A stretch of DNA of 64,000 nt from Sphingomonas sp. LHG3406-1 (GCF_029637485.1 NZ_CP069128.1:1240001-1304000), one strand, 5' to 3'; positions 34,254 through 46,790 are shown, numbered from the stretch's first letter. The notes: a model not told the origin generated them from the sequence alone. Numbers and translations: made by a program.

Positions 34254-34528
34254 TAGCGCTTGCCCTTCTTGTCGGCGGCGTGACCCGGGAAGTAACGGGT
34301 CGGCGCGAACTCGCCGAGCTTCATGCCGACCATGTCCTCGTTGACCGAGACGGGCACGAACTTGCGACCGTTGTAGACGTTGAAGGTCAGGCCGACGAAC
34401 TGCGGCAGGATGGTCGAGCGGCGCGACCAGGTCTTGATCGGCGCGCGGCCACCGCTGTCCTGAGCGGCTTCCGCCTTCTTCAGGAGCGAAAGCTCGACGA
34501 ACGGACCCTTCCAGACGGAACGAGCCAT
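34253..34528 (-). CDS. rpsS: 30S ribosomal protein S19
   Basis: 91 residues, [20 protein letters not shown], with [27 protein letters not shown] and [20 protein letters not shown]: standard S19. Confidence 0.97.
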   Translation of the reverse strand: MARSVWKGPFVELSLLKKAEAAQDSGGRAPIKTWSRRSTILPQFVGLTFNVYNGRKFVPVSVNEDMVGMKLGEFAPTRYFPGHAADKKGKR

Positions 34529-34531
34529 CTC

Positions 34532-35368
34532 TTAGCCCTTCTTCTTGGCGTGACGGCTACGGATGATGAACTTGTCCGTTGCCTTGTTGTGACGGGTGCG
34601 GGCACCCTTGGTCGGCTTGCCCCACGGGGTGACCGGATGACGGCCGCCCGAGGTCCGGCCTTCACCACCGCCGTGCGGGTGGTCGACCGGGTTCTTGGCG
34701 ACGCCGCGGGTCAGCGGGCGCTTGCCGAGCCAGCGGGTGCGGCCGGCCTTGGCGAGGGTCTGGTTGCCATTGTCCGGGTTGGACACGGCACCGACGGTCG
34801 CCATGCAGTCGGCGCGGACATAGCGCTGCTCGCCCGAGTTCAGGCGAACGATGACCATGCCCTTGTCGCGGCCCACGACCTGCACATAGGTGCCGGCGGC
34901 GCGGGCGATCTGGCCACCCTTGCCGGGCTTCAGCTCGACATTGTGGACGATGGTGCCGACCGGCATCTGGCCGATCTCCATCGCATTGCCGGGCTTCACG
35001 TCGACCTTCTTGCCGGCGACGACCTTGTCGCCCGGCGCGAGGCGCTGTGGCGCGAGGATGTAGGCCTGCTCGCCGCCCTCGTAGGTGACGAGCGCGATGA
35101 ACGCCGACCGGTTGGGGTCATATTCGAGCCGCTCGACGGTCGCAGCGACGTCCCAGGTCCGACGCTTGAAGTCGATGATCCGGTACTTCTGCTTGTGGCC
35201 GCCCGCGATCCCGCGGCTGGTCACGTGACCCTTGTTGTTGCGACCACCGGTCTTGCGCTTGCCTTCGGTCAGCGCCTTGACGGGCTTGCCCTTCCACAGG
35301 CTGCTCTTGTCGACGAGGATCAGGCCACGGCGGGCCGGGCTCGTCGGCTTATATGCTTTGAGTGCCAT
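34532..35368 (-). CDS. rplB: 50S ribosomal protein L2
   Basis: 278 residues, [20 protein letters not shown], with [22 protein letters not shown], the KOW region and the conserved catalytic-centre segment [32 protein letters not shown]2 is needed for subunit joining and peptidyl transfer. Confidence 0.97.
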   Translation of the reverse strand: MALKAYKPTSPARRGLILVDKSSLWKGKPVKALTEGKRKTGGRNNKGHVTSRGIAGGHKQKYRIIDFKRRTWDVAATVERLEYDPNRSAFIALVTYEGGEQAYILAPQRLAPGDKVVAGKKVDVKPGNAMEIGQMPVGTIVHNVELKPGKGGQIARAAGTYVQVVGRDKGMVIVRLNSGEQRYVRADCMATVGAVSNPDNGNQTLAKAGRTRWLGKRPLTRGVAKNPVDHPHGGGEGRTSGGRHPVTPWGKPTKGARTRHNKATDKFIIRSRHAKKKG

Positions 35369-35374
35369 CGGTCC

Positions 35375-35695
35375 TTAGATCCCGCTCGTGACGTCGATCG
35401 GGTCCTGGCCGGGGGCCAGGGTGACGATCGCCTTCTTCTCGTCCGACCGCTGGTAGGGCTTGCCCTTCCAGCGCTTCGACTTGCCCTTGGTGACCATGGT
35501 GTTCACGTTGGCAACCTTGCGGTTGAACAGCGCTTCCACGGCCGCCTTGATCTCCGGCTTGCTGGCGTCGCCCGCGACCTTGAACACGACCGCGTTGAAC
35601 TCGGAGAGCAGGGTCGTCTTCTCGGTGATGTGCGGCCCGCGGATCACGTCATAGTGACGCAGATCGATCGCCTTGGCCTCGTCCTTCTTAGCCAT
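35375..35695 (-). CDS. rplW: 50S ribosomal protein L23
   Basis: 106 residues with [45 protein letters not shown] and a [20 protein letters not shown] loop, all L23, a docking site for SRP and trigger factor. The start overlaps the rplD stop by 8 bases. Confidence 0.96.
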   Translation of the reverse strand: MAKKDEAKAIDLRHYDVIRGPHITEKTTLLSEFNAVVFKVAGDASKPEIKAAVEALFNRKVANVNTMVTKGKSKRWKGKPYQRSDEKKAIVTLAPGQDPIDVTSGI

Positions 35696-36314
35696 TGAAC
35701 CGGGCCTCCAGCTTCTCGACCGCGGCCTTGGTCAGGACCAGGGTCTCGTGGCGCATGATGTCGTAGACGTTGGCGCCGACCGCCGGGATCAGGTTCAGAC
35801 CCGGCAGGTTCGACGAAGCGTGCGCGAAGCTGACGTTCAGCGCGTCGCCGTCGATCACCAGCGCGGTCTTGCCGAAGCCCAGCTTGCCGAGCTTCTCAAC
35901 CAGCGACTTGGTCTTGCCTTCCGGCACGTCGAGATTGTCGACGATGACCAGCTGGCCGCCCTGAGCCTTGCTGCTCAGCGCCATCTTGAGGCCGAGCGCA
36001 CGGACCTTCTTGTTCAGCGACTGCGTGAACAGGCGGGCACGCGGGCCATGGGCCTTGCCGCCGCCGATGAAGATCGGGGCGCAGCGATCGCCGTGGCGAG
36101 CCGTACCGCCGCCCTTCTGGCGACCGAACTTCTTGCCGGTGCGGGCAACGTCCGACCGCTCGCGGGCCGCGCGGGCCATGCCGCGGCGGTTGGCGAGCTG
36201 CCAGGTGACGACGCGGTGCAGGATGTCGGCGCGGGGCTCGACACCGAACACGGCGTCATTGAGCTCGACCTCGCCGGATCCGGCCGCGTCGAGGGTCTTG
36301 ATTTCGACCTTCAT
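35688..36314 (-). CDS. rplD: 50S ribosomal protein L4
   Basis: 208 residues, with [56 protein letters not shown] and a C-terminal [25 protein letters not shown]. In enteric bacteria L4 represses its own S10 operon through the leader; whether that applies here is open, but two structured spacers lie upstream (37068-37277 and 37590-37784). Confidence 0.97.
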   Translation of the reverse strand: MKVEIKTLDAAGSGEVELNDAVFGVEPRADILHRVVTWQLANRRGMARAARERSDVARTGKKFGRQKGGGTARHGDRCAPIFIGGGKAHGPRARLFTQSLNKKVRALGLKMALSSKAQGGQLVIVDNLDVPEGKTKSLVEKLGKLGFGKTALVIDGDALNVSFAHASSNLPGLNLIPAVGANVYDIMRHETLVLTKAAVEKLEARFNG

Positions 36315-36317
36315 CGC

Positions 36318-37067
36318 TTAGCCTTCCGTGCTCTCGTCGGCGGCCGGAGCAGTGTCCGTCACCTGAGCGTCGTTGTTCTGGGGAGCCGCGGCGGCGGTGC
36401 GAAGACCGGCCGGATACGGCGCATTCTCGTTGCGGGCGATCTTCACGCTGTCCTTGACGGTCAGCCAGCTGCCCTTGTGACCGGGCACGGAGCCCTTCAC
36501 GAACAGCAGGCCGCGCTCAACGTCGGTGCGGACGATCTCGAGGTTCTGCTGGGTGCGGTTGCGGGCGCCCATGTGGCCAGCCATCTTCTTGTTCTTGAAG
36601 ACGCGGCCCGGGTCCTGGCGGTTACCGGTCGAACCGTGCGAACGGTGCGACACGGACACGCCGTGGGTGGCGCGAAGACCACCGAAGCCCCAGCGCTTCA
36701 TGGCGCCGGCGAAGCCCTTGCCCTGGGTGACACCGGAGATGTCGACCATCTGGCCTTCGACGAAGTGATCGGCGGCGATCTCGGCACCGAGGTCGAGGAG
36801 CGCATCCTCGGCAACCCGGAACTCGACGACCTTGGCCTTCAGCTCGACCTCGGCCTTGCCGAAGGCACCGCGCTGCGGCTTGTTGACATTCTTGGCCTTG
36901 GCGGCGCCCGCGCCGAGCTGGACGGCGGTATAACCGTCCGTGCCCTCTTCGCGGCGGCCGACAACCTGTACGCCTTCGAGCTGGAGAACCGTCACGGGAA
37001 CGTGACGTCCGTCTGCCTGGAACAGGCGGGTCATTCCAACCTTCTTGGCGATCACGCCGGTGCGCAT
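36318..37067 (-). CDS. rplC: 50S ribosomal protein L3
   Basis: 249 residues from ATG 37067 ([20 protein letters not shown]), with [41 protein letters not shown] (methylated-Gln region) and [16 protein letters not shown]. The tail carries about 30 extra acidic/Ala-rich residues compared with the 209-residue E. coli protein. A longer frame upstream crosses the 210-base structured spacer and is not used. Confidence 0.96.
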   Translation of the reverse strand: MRTGVIAKKVGMTRLFQADGRHVPVTVLQLEGVQVVGRREEGTDGYTAVQLGAGAAKAKNVNKPQRGAFGKAEVELKAKVVEFRVAEDALLDLGAEIAADHFVEGQMVDISGVTQGKGFAGAMKRWGFGGLRATHGVSVSHRSHGSTGNRQDPGRVFKNKKMAGHMGARNRTQQNLEIVRTDVERGLLFVKGSVPGHKGSWLTVKDSVKIARNENAPYPAGLRTAAAAPQNNDAQVTDTAPAADESTEG

Positions 37068-37277
37068 GATCTTGCACTCCTCACAGAGGCCTGTCCCGTT
37101 ACCGGGAGAGGCATGCAGCCCGTGAATGAAATGCGTCGGCCCCGCCTGGGCTATTCCTGCCGAAACAGGAAGCGGGGGACGCAGGCCGGGCAACCTCGTA
37201 AAGAGGCCTCCCGCGGTATCCCGTAAGTGTTGGCGCAGCAGGATCGCTGAAGCGATTCAACCGCCACGCCGTGGCCC
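37068..37277 (-). promoter_or_regulatory. Structured 210-base spacer between rpsJ and rplC
   Basis: No gene is seen here, although neighbouring ribosomal genes are spaced by a few bases. In the minus-strand RNA there are several hairpins. A compound stem pairs 37140-37145 (CCCCGC) with 37172-37177 (GCGGGG) and, inside it, TTCCTG (37154-37159) with CAGGAA (37166-37171). ATCGCT-GA-AGCGAT at 37243-37256 is a perfect palindrome. TCCCG-TTAC-CGGGA is near 37093-37106. Likely an internal regulatory or processing region of the S10 operon. Confidence 0.4.
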
Positions 37278-37589
<312 letters not shown>

Positions 37590-37813
37590 GATTTCCACTA
37601 CCGATTGCAAAGAGCCGCGTGAGGGTTATCCCTCACAAAACAAGGAGGCCGCAGCCGACTGGTCCCGGTCTCCCGGGTCGGTGTGACCCCAACGCTGAAA
37701 CTTGTGTGGCGGGGACGAATCCTCGCCGGTGGAGGGGCCTCTACAGAGGAGGCGGGATGAAGGCAAGCCCCTGCCCTGCCCTTTGGTATCACAATGCGGC
37801 GTGGCGGCTGCAA
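37590..37813 (-). promoter_or_regulatory. S10 operon leader with a candidate promoter
   Basis: The 225-base gap between the RNase H-like gene and rpsJ has no gene. A weak sigma70-type promoter on minus is possible: -35 TTGCAG (37808-37813), 17-base spacer, -10 GATACC (37785-37790). A transcript from there would have a leader of about 190 bases, similar to the E. coli S10 leader. A perfect 7-bp hairpin GTGAGGG/CCCTCAC with a 4-base loop lies at 37619-37636, about 30 bases before the rpsJ start. A smaller GCCTC/GAGGC stem lies near 37736-37752. Confidence 0.35.
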
Positions 37814-37814
37814 G

Positions 37815-38240
37815 TCACCAGTCGGGCTGCGATCGAGGCTCCAATTGACGCTTGCCGTCATGCCGCTGCTGCAGGGCGATTCCGGCGAGGTTCTGGTGGC
37901 GGGGGATCCAGCGGATTCGGCGAGGAGCGAGGATGGCCGAGGCGGCCTGGAAGCGCTCGCGACAGGCCTGCGCCGCAACGCCGCGGCAGGGCACGATGCC
38001 GTTGGCCTGCTCGATGGTGCTGCGGCTGTCGCCGAGGAGGTCGAAACGCCTGATGCCGAGCTGATGGGCGGTCTCCAGGGCGAGGCAGAGCGCCAGCCAT
38101 TCCGCTTCGCCGCTCCCGCCCTCCCCGAGATGGTTGAAAAAGTGGACCTCGCCGCGGGCGACCACGGCGACTTCGATCGGTCCCGGATTGGGGCGGCAGC
38201 CGCCGTCGAAGAAGCTCTTCAGGACTGGGGGGCGGATCAC
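37815..38240 (-). CDS. RNase H-like domain protein, likely catalytically altered
   Basis: 141-residue protein with the RNase HI fold: FFDGGCRPNPGP (Asp 12), GEAEWLALCLALETA (Glu 47), LLGDSRSTIEQANG (Asp 71) and a last motif IPRHQNLAGIA. In active enzymes that last motif reads H-x2-N-x-x-A-D; here Gly 120 replaces the fourth carboxylate, and the tail is basic. It may be inactive on RNA-DNA hybrids or act differently. It uses a GTG start and lies between tuf and rpsJ, an unusual place, after the tuf terminator. It probably has its own promoter. Confidence 0.7.
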   Translation of the reverse strand: MIRPPVLKSFFDGGCRPNPGPIEVAVVARGEVHFFNHLGEGGSGEAEWLALCLALETAHQLGIRRFDLLGDSRSTIEQANGIVPCRGVAAQACRERFQAASAILAPRRIRWIPRHQNLAGIALQQRHDGKRQLEPRSQPDW

Positions 38241-38267
38241 GCTGCTGTCATTCTCGCTGCCGCAGAT

Positions 38268-38306
38268 AAGAAAAGGCCCGGAGCCTCTTGCGAGACCCCG
38301 GGCCCT
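38268..38306 (-). terminator. Intrinsic terminator after tuf
   Basis: In the minus-strand direction GGCCCGG (38304-38298) pairs with CCGGGCC (38281-38275), followed by TTTTCTT. The loop is about 16 bases with a further partial stem. It ends the rpsL-rpsG-fusA-tuf unit 37 bases past the tuf stop. Confidence 0.75.
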
Positions 38307-38342
38307 TCTCGTCAGTTCCTGACGCCCGAAGGCGCCAGAAGC

Positions 38343-39533
<1,191 letters not shown>

Positions 39534-39604
39534 TTTACGCCTCTTCTTGGGTTGTCAGGGCCGCTCGCCCGATTGCGAGCGCGCCCTTAGCGTCTAATTT
39601 CGGG

Positions 39605-41698
<2,094 letters not shown>

Positions 41699-41765
41699 GG
41701 TCGTCAGTTCCTTAGCAATGTGGGGAAAGGCCCAGCGGCCCTCCCCCACGATATAGGTGTTTGTT

Positions 41766-42236
41766 TTACCAGCGGTAGTGGCTGAAGGCGCGGTTCGCCT
41801 CGGCCATGCGGTGCGTGTCTTCGCGCTTCTTGACCGCGTTGCCGCGGTTCTGCGCGGCGTCCATCAGCTCACCCGACAGGCGGGCGGCCATGGTCTTCTC
41901 GCTGCGCGAACGGGCGGCGCCGATCAGCCAGCGGATCGCCAGCGCCTGGGCGCGGACGTCGCGGACCTCGACCGGCACCTGGTAGGTCGCACCGCCGACG
42001 CGGCGGCTGCGGACCTCGATGCCCGGCTTCACGTTGTTGAGCGCGTCGTGGAACACACCGAGCGGCTCGCGCTTCAGGCGGGTCTCGACGACCTCGAGGG
42101 CACCGTAGACGATGCTCTCGGCGACCGACTTCTTGCCGTCGAGCATGACCGAATTCATGAACTTCGACAGGACGATGTCACCGAACTTCGGGTCCGGCAG
42201 GATCTCGCGCTTCTCTGGGCGACGACGACGTGACAT
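41766..42236 (-). CDS. rpsG: 30S ribosomal protein S7
   Basis: 156 residues, [20 protein letters not shown], with [24 protein letters not shown] and [13 protein letters not shown]7 nucleates the 30S head and in E. coli represses the str operon. Confidence 0.97.
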   Translation of the reverse strand: MSRRRRPEKREILPDPKFGDIVLSKFMNSVMLDGKKSVAESIVYGALEVVETRLKREPLGVFHDALNNVKPGIEVRSRRVGGATYQVPVEVRDVRAQALAIRWLIGAARSRSEKTMAARLSGELMDAAQNRGNAVKKREDTHRMAEANRAFSHYRW

Positions 42237-42294
42237 GTGCTTATTCCTTCTTGAGCAGCGCGCCGGCCTTCAGGCAGCGCGGCCGACGATCAGC

Positions 42295-42666
42295 TTACTT
42301 GGGCCGCTTGGCGCCATACTTGGAGCGCGACTGACGCCGGTCCTTGACGCCCTGCGTGTCGAGCACGCCGCGAAGCACGTGATAGCGGACACCCGGAAGG
42401 TCGCGCACACGGCCGCCACGGATCAGCACGACGCTGTGCTCCTGGAGGTTGTGGCCCTCGCCCGGGATGTAGCTGATGACTTCGCGCTGGTTGGTCAGGC
42501 GGACCTTGGCCACCTTGCGCAGCGCCGAGTTCGGCTTCTTCGGAGTCGTGGTATAGACACGGGTGCAGACGCCGCGCTTCTGCGGGTTCTGCTCCATCGC
42601 AGGGACCTTGCTCTTGGCCTTCTGCGGCTCGCGACCCTTGCGGATCAGCTGGTTGATCGTTGGCAT
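42295..42666 (-). CDS. rpsL: 30S ribosomal protein S12
   Basis: 123 residues from ATG 42666 ([20 protein letters not shown]), with [28 protein letters not shown] and [28 protein letters not shown]. It heads the str operon rpsL-rpsG-fusA-tuf. An upstream ATG (MKGF) is in frame but not used by the family. Confidence 0.97.
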   Translation of the reverse strand: MPTINQLIRKGREPQKAKSKVPAMEQNPQKRGVCTRVYTTTPKKPNSALRKVAKVRLTNQREVISYIPGEGHNLQEHSVVLIRGGRVRDLPGVRYHVLRGVLDTQGVKDRRQSRSKYGAKRPK

Positions 42667-42761
42667 GAAGCCCTTCACCTTGTTGTTACCGGAAGTCCCG
42701 GCGGTTACTTTGGCTGTTCAAGCGCGAAGGCCGGTCGACCCGAAGGCCGCCGGCCATCCCG

Positions 42762-42790
42762 CGTATAAACAAACGCAATGTTCAGCTCTG
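42762..42790 (-). promoter_or_regulatory. Candidate promoter of the str operon
   Basis: The only AT-rich block upstream of rpsL, with a -10-like TATACG on the minus strand (42762-42767) and a poor -35 region in GAACATTGCGTTTG-type sequence. It lies about 96 bases before rpsL, between it and the amidohydrolase remnant. The call rests on position and base composition. Confidence 0.3.
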
Positions 42791-42830
42791 TCCGGCGAAG
42801 GCGCGAAGCCGGCGACGGACGAGCGGCCCC

Positions 42831-43050
42831 TTAGCGAAGCGGCCCCGGCCGGTCAACCGGTGAGCGCATCGGCACCACCTCGGCGCGGGCCATGACGAAG
42901 TCCACCTTCTTGAGCATCCAGACGTCGACGAGGGGGGCTGCCGGCGACCGCGATGATGTCGGCGCCCGAGCCGGGTTCGATGGACCCGACCTCGCTCGCC
43001 AGGCCGAGCAGGTCGGCGGCGTTGGAGGAACTTAGCCGGGCCGGGCCCTC
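42831..43050 (-). pseudogene. Remnant of an amidohydrolase gene (C-terminal end, frameshifted)
   Basis: The minus strand encodes SSNAADLLGLASEVGSIEP, then GADIIAVAGSP, then, after a +1 shift, LVDVWMLKKVDFVMARAEVV and a stop at 42831-42833. Together this is the standard C-terminus of imidazolonepropionase/prolidase-like amidohydrolases. The shift falls in a run of six G (plus strand, near 42939-42944) where five would restore the frame. Nothing of the metal-binding barrel remains upstream. The intact relative at 47437-48735 has a similar C-terminus ([19 protein letters not shown]). Confidence 0.75.
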
Positions 43051-43139
43051 GCGCGATCTGCCGTCGCCTAAATGTCGCACGAGTGTCGCGCGCATGACTC
43101 GGGTCGCATCTAGTCTCGGGGAAACCGGCAGGAGGATGG

Positions 43140-44054
43140 ATGCCGATGACCACCAGAATGCTCGCCCGGGTCCGCAGCTTCGCCCAGACCAGCCGGAGCA
43201 GTCCGCGGCCCGATACGGACTGGATCGCCGAGCCCCGCCACTTCGATCCGCGCCGGCCACGGCTCGCCTATCGCACCGTCTTCATCAGCGACTTCCACCT
43301 CGGCACGCCGGGCTGCAACGCCGACCTGCTTCTCGACTTCCTCAAGTCGGTCGAGTGCGACACGCTTTATCTGGTCGGCGACATCATCGACGGCTGGCAG
43401 CTCAGGAAGGGCTTCTACTGGCCGCCGCGGCACAACGACGTGGTGCGCGCCATCCTGAAGATGGCCAAGCACGGCACCCGGGTCATCTACATCCCCGGCA
43501 ATCACGACGAATTCCTGCGAGGCTATGCCAGTCTCGCCTTCGGCGGCGTCGAATTCGCCCAGGAGGCCATCCACGAGACCGCCGACGGGCGCCGCCTGCT
43601 GGTGCTGCACGGCGACGAGTTCGACGGCGTGGTGCTCTACGCCCGCTGGCTCGCCTTCCTCGGCGACCATGCCTACACGCTGCTGCTGAAGCTGAACCGG
43701 CTGGTGAACCTCGGCCGCAAGCTCCTTGGCCTGCCCTACTGGTCGCTGTCGGCGCACCTCAAGAAGAAGGTCAAGAACGCCGTTCAATATGTCTGCAGCT
43801 TCGAGGCGGCGGTGGCCCAGGCGGCGGCCGAGCGGGGCGCCTGCGGCGTGGTCTGCGGGCACATCCACAGCGCCTCGATCGAGCAGATCGGGACCGTCAC
43901 CTACTACAATGACGGCGACTGGGTGGAGAGCTGCTCCGCGCTGGTCGAGGATTATCAGGGCAATCTTTCCATCCTCGACTGGGCCGAGCGCTGCCGGGCC
44001 GAGGTGGCGGCCGCGAAGCTCAAGACACAAGCGCGGATCGCCCTTCCCGCATGA
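43140..44054 (+). CDS. LpxH-like metallophosphoesterase (UDP-2,3-diacylglucosamine hydrolase family)
   Basis: Calcineurin-like phosphoesterase of 304 residues. Metal motifs are FISDFHLGTPGCNAD, LYLVGDIIDGWQL, YIPGNHDEF, VLHGDEFDG and VCGHIHSASIE, with a final YYNDGDWVESCSALVE. The family is annotated as UDP-2,3-diacylglucosamine pyrophosphatase-like, but this longer form is distinct from classic LpxH and its substrate is not settled. AGGAGG at 43130-43135 precedes ATG codons at 43140 and 43146; either may be used. It overlaps the next gene as ATGA, so the two act together, probably in envelope lipid or glycolipid work. Confidence 0.82.
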   Translation: MPMTTRMLARVRSFAQTSRSSPRPDTDWIAEPRHFDPRRPRLAYRTVFISDFHLGTPGCNADLLLDFLKSVECDTLYLVGDIIDGWQLRKGFYWPPRHNDVVRAILKMAKHGTRVIYIPGNHDEFLRGYASLAFGGVEFAQEAIHETADGRRLLVLHGDEFDGVVLYARWLAFLGDHAYTLLLKLNRLVNLGRKLLGLPYWSLSAHLKKKVKNAVQYVCSFEAAVAQAAAERGACGVVCGHIHSASIEQIGTVTYYNDGDWVESCSALVEDYQGNLSILDWAERCRAEVAAAKLKTQARIALPA

Positions 44055-45112
44055 AGCTGGCGCTTGCGAGCGATGCCTGGAGCCCGCAGGTCAACGGTGT
44101 CGTCAGGGCCTTGTCCGAGACCGAGGCGAGGCTGCGCCGGCGCGGCTGGACGATTGAACTGCTGACGCCGGACGCCTTCCGCACCCTGCCCTGCCCGACC
44201 TATCCCGAGATCCGCCTGGCGCTGGGCTGCAGCCGGGAAGTAGCGCGGCGCCTCGACGCCTTTGCCCCGGACGCCATCCACATCGCCACCGAGGGCCCGA
44301 TCGGCTGGGCGGTGCGGCGCTGGTGCATTGCCAGAGCCAAGCCGTTCACCACCAGCTTCCACACCCGCTTTCCCGATTATGTCGCGGTCCGCACGGGATT
44401 GCCGGCCGACTGGATCTGGCCGGTCATGCGCCGCTTCCACGGTCCGGCGAGCCGGGTGATGGCGGTGACGCCGGCGCTCGCCGCTGAACTGGCCGAGCGC
44501 GGGATCGGCCCCGTCCATCGCTGGCCGCTCGGGGCCGACCTGTCGCTCTTCTCCCCGGCCCGCGCCCCGCATCCCGCGCTGGCCGGATTGCCACGCCCGA
44601 TCCTGCTCAGCGTCGGGCGGGTCGCGGTGGAGAAGAACCTAGAAGCCTTCCTCGGCGCCGACGTGCCCGGGACCAAGGTGGTGGTCGGCGACGGTCCCGC
44701 CCGTGCCGAGCTCGCCGGCCGCTTCCCGCAGGCCATCTTCCTCGGCGGCCTCCACGGCGAGGGCCTGGCCAGCGCCTATGCCACGGCCGACCTGTTCGTC
44801 TTCCCGAGCCGGACCGACACCTTCGGCCTCGTCAACATCGAGGCGCTCGCTTCCGGGCTACCGGTCGCCGGTTATCCGGTCCCGGGTCCGCTCGACATCA
44901 TCGGCGCGGACGGCCGGGGCACGCATGGCGGCAAGGGCCGGATCGGCGCGCTCGACGAGGATCTTGCGACGGCGATCCGGGCCGCGCTCACCGGCGACCG
45001 CTCCGCCTGCGTGCGCGAAGCCAGGCATTACGACTGGGACCGCTGCACCGACCAGTTCGTCCGCAACCTGGTGACGGCGCCGGCGACCGCCGCAACGCTG
45101 GCCTTCGCCTGA
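44051..45112 (+). CDS. Glycosyltransferase family 4
   Basis: GT-B fold glycosyltransferase of 353 residues. The N-terminal acceptor domain begins MKLALASDAWSPQVNGVVRAL, typical of the mannosyl/sulfoquinovosyl/glucuronosyl lipid transferase group. The donor domain has LLSVGRVAVEKNLEAFL, VVVGDGPARAEL and the E-x7-E motif FPSRTDTFGLVNIEALASGLPV. It probably glycosylates a membrane lipid such as diacylglycerol or a phosphatidylinositol-type acceptor (inference). The start overlaps the phosphoesterase stop. Confidence 0.85.
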   Translation: MKLALASDAWSPQVNGVVRALSETEARLRRRGWTIELLTPDAFRTLPCPTYPEIRLALGCSREVARRLDAFAPDAIHIATEGPIGWAVRRWCIARAKPFTTSFHTRFPDYVAVRTGLPADWIWPVMRRFHGPASRVMAVTPALAAELAERGIGPVHRWPLGADLSLFSPARAPHPALAGLPRPILLSVGRVAVEKNLEAFLGADVPGTKVVVGDGPARAELAGRFPQAIFLGGLHGEGLASAYATADLFVFPSRTDTFGLVNIEALASGLPVAGYPVPGPLDIIGADGRGTHGGKGRIGALDEDLATAIRAALTGDRSACVREARHYDWDRCTDQFVRNLVTAPATAATLAFA

Positions 45113-45200
45113 CCGCACCGGTCCGCCGGGCAGGGTTTCCGTTCTTCGACTTCGTCTCCCTGCTTGCGGCGCGAAGCCGATTGCGCCAGCCTCGGCGTCC

Positions 45201-46364
45201 GTGGGGGTGAGCGTGTCGTCAGTTTCGGGTTCGGGGCACGGGTCCCTTCAAAGAGAGCAACTCTCCGCCTCGTCGCTTGCCGTCTACCTCGGCGCGGTCG
45301 CGCTCCTGCACGCCGCATTCTGGAAGCTGCCGACCCCCGACTACACCCAGTTCCTGCAGTACTGGTATCGCCACCTTGCCGACCAGGGCCTGGCCCAGGC
45401 GTTCGCCGCGCCGTTCGGCAACTACAGCCCGCCTTACCTCTATCTTCTCGGGCTGCTTACCTTCACCGAGCCATTCCTCGCGCCGCTCGATGCCATCAAG
45501 ACGCTGTCGCTGGCAGGCAATGCGTGGCTCGCCTTCGCCGTCTTCCGGCTCCTCTCCACCGCCAAGGCGGGGCAGGAAGAGCGCGGCGGACTGCTGGTCC
45601 TGCTGCTTCCGACGATGGCCGCGCAGGTCGTCTTCTTCTCGCAATGCGATGCCCTGTGGGCCGCGCCCTGCGTGCTCGCCGTCACCGCTGCGATCGAGCG
45701 GCGGCATGCGGCCATGCTGGTGTGGGCGGGCGTGGCCTTCGCCTTCAAGGCGCAGGCCGCCTTCCTCGCGCCGTTCCTGTTCGCCGTGCTGCTGTCGCGC
45801 CGGGTCGGCCCGGGCTACTGGCTGATTCCGCCGCTGGTGACGGCCGCGATGATGGTCCCCGCTTGGCTGGCGGGCTGGCCGGCGAGGGACCTGCTGCTCG
45901 TCTACATCCGGCAGGGCGGACAATTGCAGAGCTTCATCAGCAACGCGCCCGATCCCTGGGTGCTCGGTGCCGTGCTGGCGCCGGAGCTGACCCGGCCGCT
46001 GATCCCGTTCGGCTTTCTGCTGTCGGCCATCGCCGCGCTGGCCCTCGCCTGGCGGCTTCGGCTCAGCCTCGGCAGCGCCCGGGAGATCGTCACGGCCGCG
46101 CTGCTGTCGGCGATATTGGTGCCGTTCGTGCTGCCGAAGATGCACGAGCGCTACTTCCTGCTCACCGACGTCCTTGCCTTCGCGCTCGCCTATGCCTGGC
46201 CGGGGAGGGCGACCATCGGGATCGCCCTTGCCACTTCGCTCGGCTCGGCGCTCGCCATCGTTGCCTATCTCTGGCAGCGGCCGGAAGTCGCGATCCTCGG
46301 CGCTGCGTCGATGAGCGTCGCGCTGGTGCTGGTCATCCGGGAGCTGCGTGCGGTGCGGCGCTGA
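45201..46364 (+). CDS. Polytopic membrane protein, GT-C / Gpi18-like mannosyltransferase type
   Basis: About 387 residues with some ten hydrophobic helices. Early TPDYTQFLQYWYRHL and a late PKMHERYFLLTDVLAF resemble the lumenal-acid and PKMHERY-type motifs of Gpi18-like integral-membrane glycosyltransferases, which use polyprenyl-phosphate sugars. The substrate is unknown. Three GTG codons at 45201, 45207 and 45213 could each start it; I list the first. It follows the GT4 gene by 88 bases on the same strand, so a shared glycoconjugate pathway is plausible. Confidence 0.65.
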   Translation: MGVSVSSVSGSGHGSLQREQLSASSLAVYLGAVALLHAAFWKLPTPDYTQFLQYWYRHLADQGLAQAFAAPFGNYSPPYLYLLGLLTFTEPFLAPLDAIKTLSLAGNAWLAFAVFRLLSTAKAGQEERGGLLVLLLPTMAAQVVFFSQCDALWAAPCVLAVTAAIERRHAAMLVWAGVAFAFKAQAAFLAPFLFAVLLSRRVGPGYWLIPPLVTAAMMVPAWLAGWPARDLLLVYIRQGGQLQSFISNAPDPWVLGAVLAPELTRPLIPFGFLLSAIAALALAWRLRLSLGSAREIVTAALLSAILVPFVLPKMHERYFLLTDVLAFALAYAWPGRATIGIALATSLGSALAIVAYLWQRPEVAILGAASMSVALVLVIRELRAVRR

Positions 46365-46367
46365 GCA

Positions 46368-46790
46368 TCACTCCGTCGTCTTGCCGTCCCATTCGTCGCT
46401 GTCGTGCTCGGCCTCGGCCTGCTCCTTGGTCTTGTGGACGGCCTTGTCCCTGTGCTCCGGCGGACCGTAGAGCGTGTAGAACTGGAGCGGTTCCTCGCCG
46501 GTGTTCTTCACATTGTGGCAGGCGCCGGCAGGAACGATGACCGCGAAATTGTCCTCGACCGCATTCTCCTTGCCGTCGATCACGACCACGCCTTCCCCTT
46601 CCTCGAAGCGGAAGAACTGGTCGCGGTCCTCGTGGGTCTCCTCGCCAATCTCCTCGCCCGGCGCGAGGCTCATCAGGACGAGCTGGAGATGCTCGCCGGT
46701 ATAGAGGACGCGCCGGAAGTCATTGTTGGCAATCGTCGCTTCCTCGATGTCCCCGCAAAAGCCGCGCTTGGTGGTCGTGGTGTCGCTCAC
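46368..46790 (-). CDS. Cupin domain protein
   Basis: 140-residue single cupin. The core is EEIGEETHEDRDQFFRFEEGEGVVVIDG (metal-type H and E/Q positions) and VPAGACHNVKNTGEEPLQFYTLYGPPEH, followed by a charged C-terminal tail KTKEQAEAEHDSDEWDG. Such proteins bind small molecules or isomerise sugars; no substrate is evident. It starts with ATGA overlap to the DUF4142 gene, so the two are co-expressed. Confidence 0.8.
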   Translation of the reverse strand: MSDTTTTKRGFCGDIEEATIANNDFRRVLYTGEHLQLVLMSLAPGEEIGEETHEDRDQFFRFEEGEGVVVIDGKENAVEDNFAVIVPAGACHNVKNTGEEPLQFYTLYGPPEHRDKAVHKTKEQAEAEHDSDEWDGKTTE

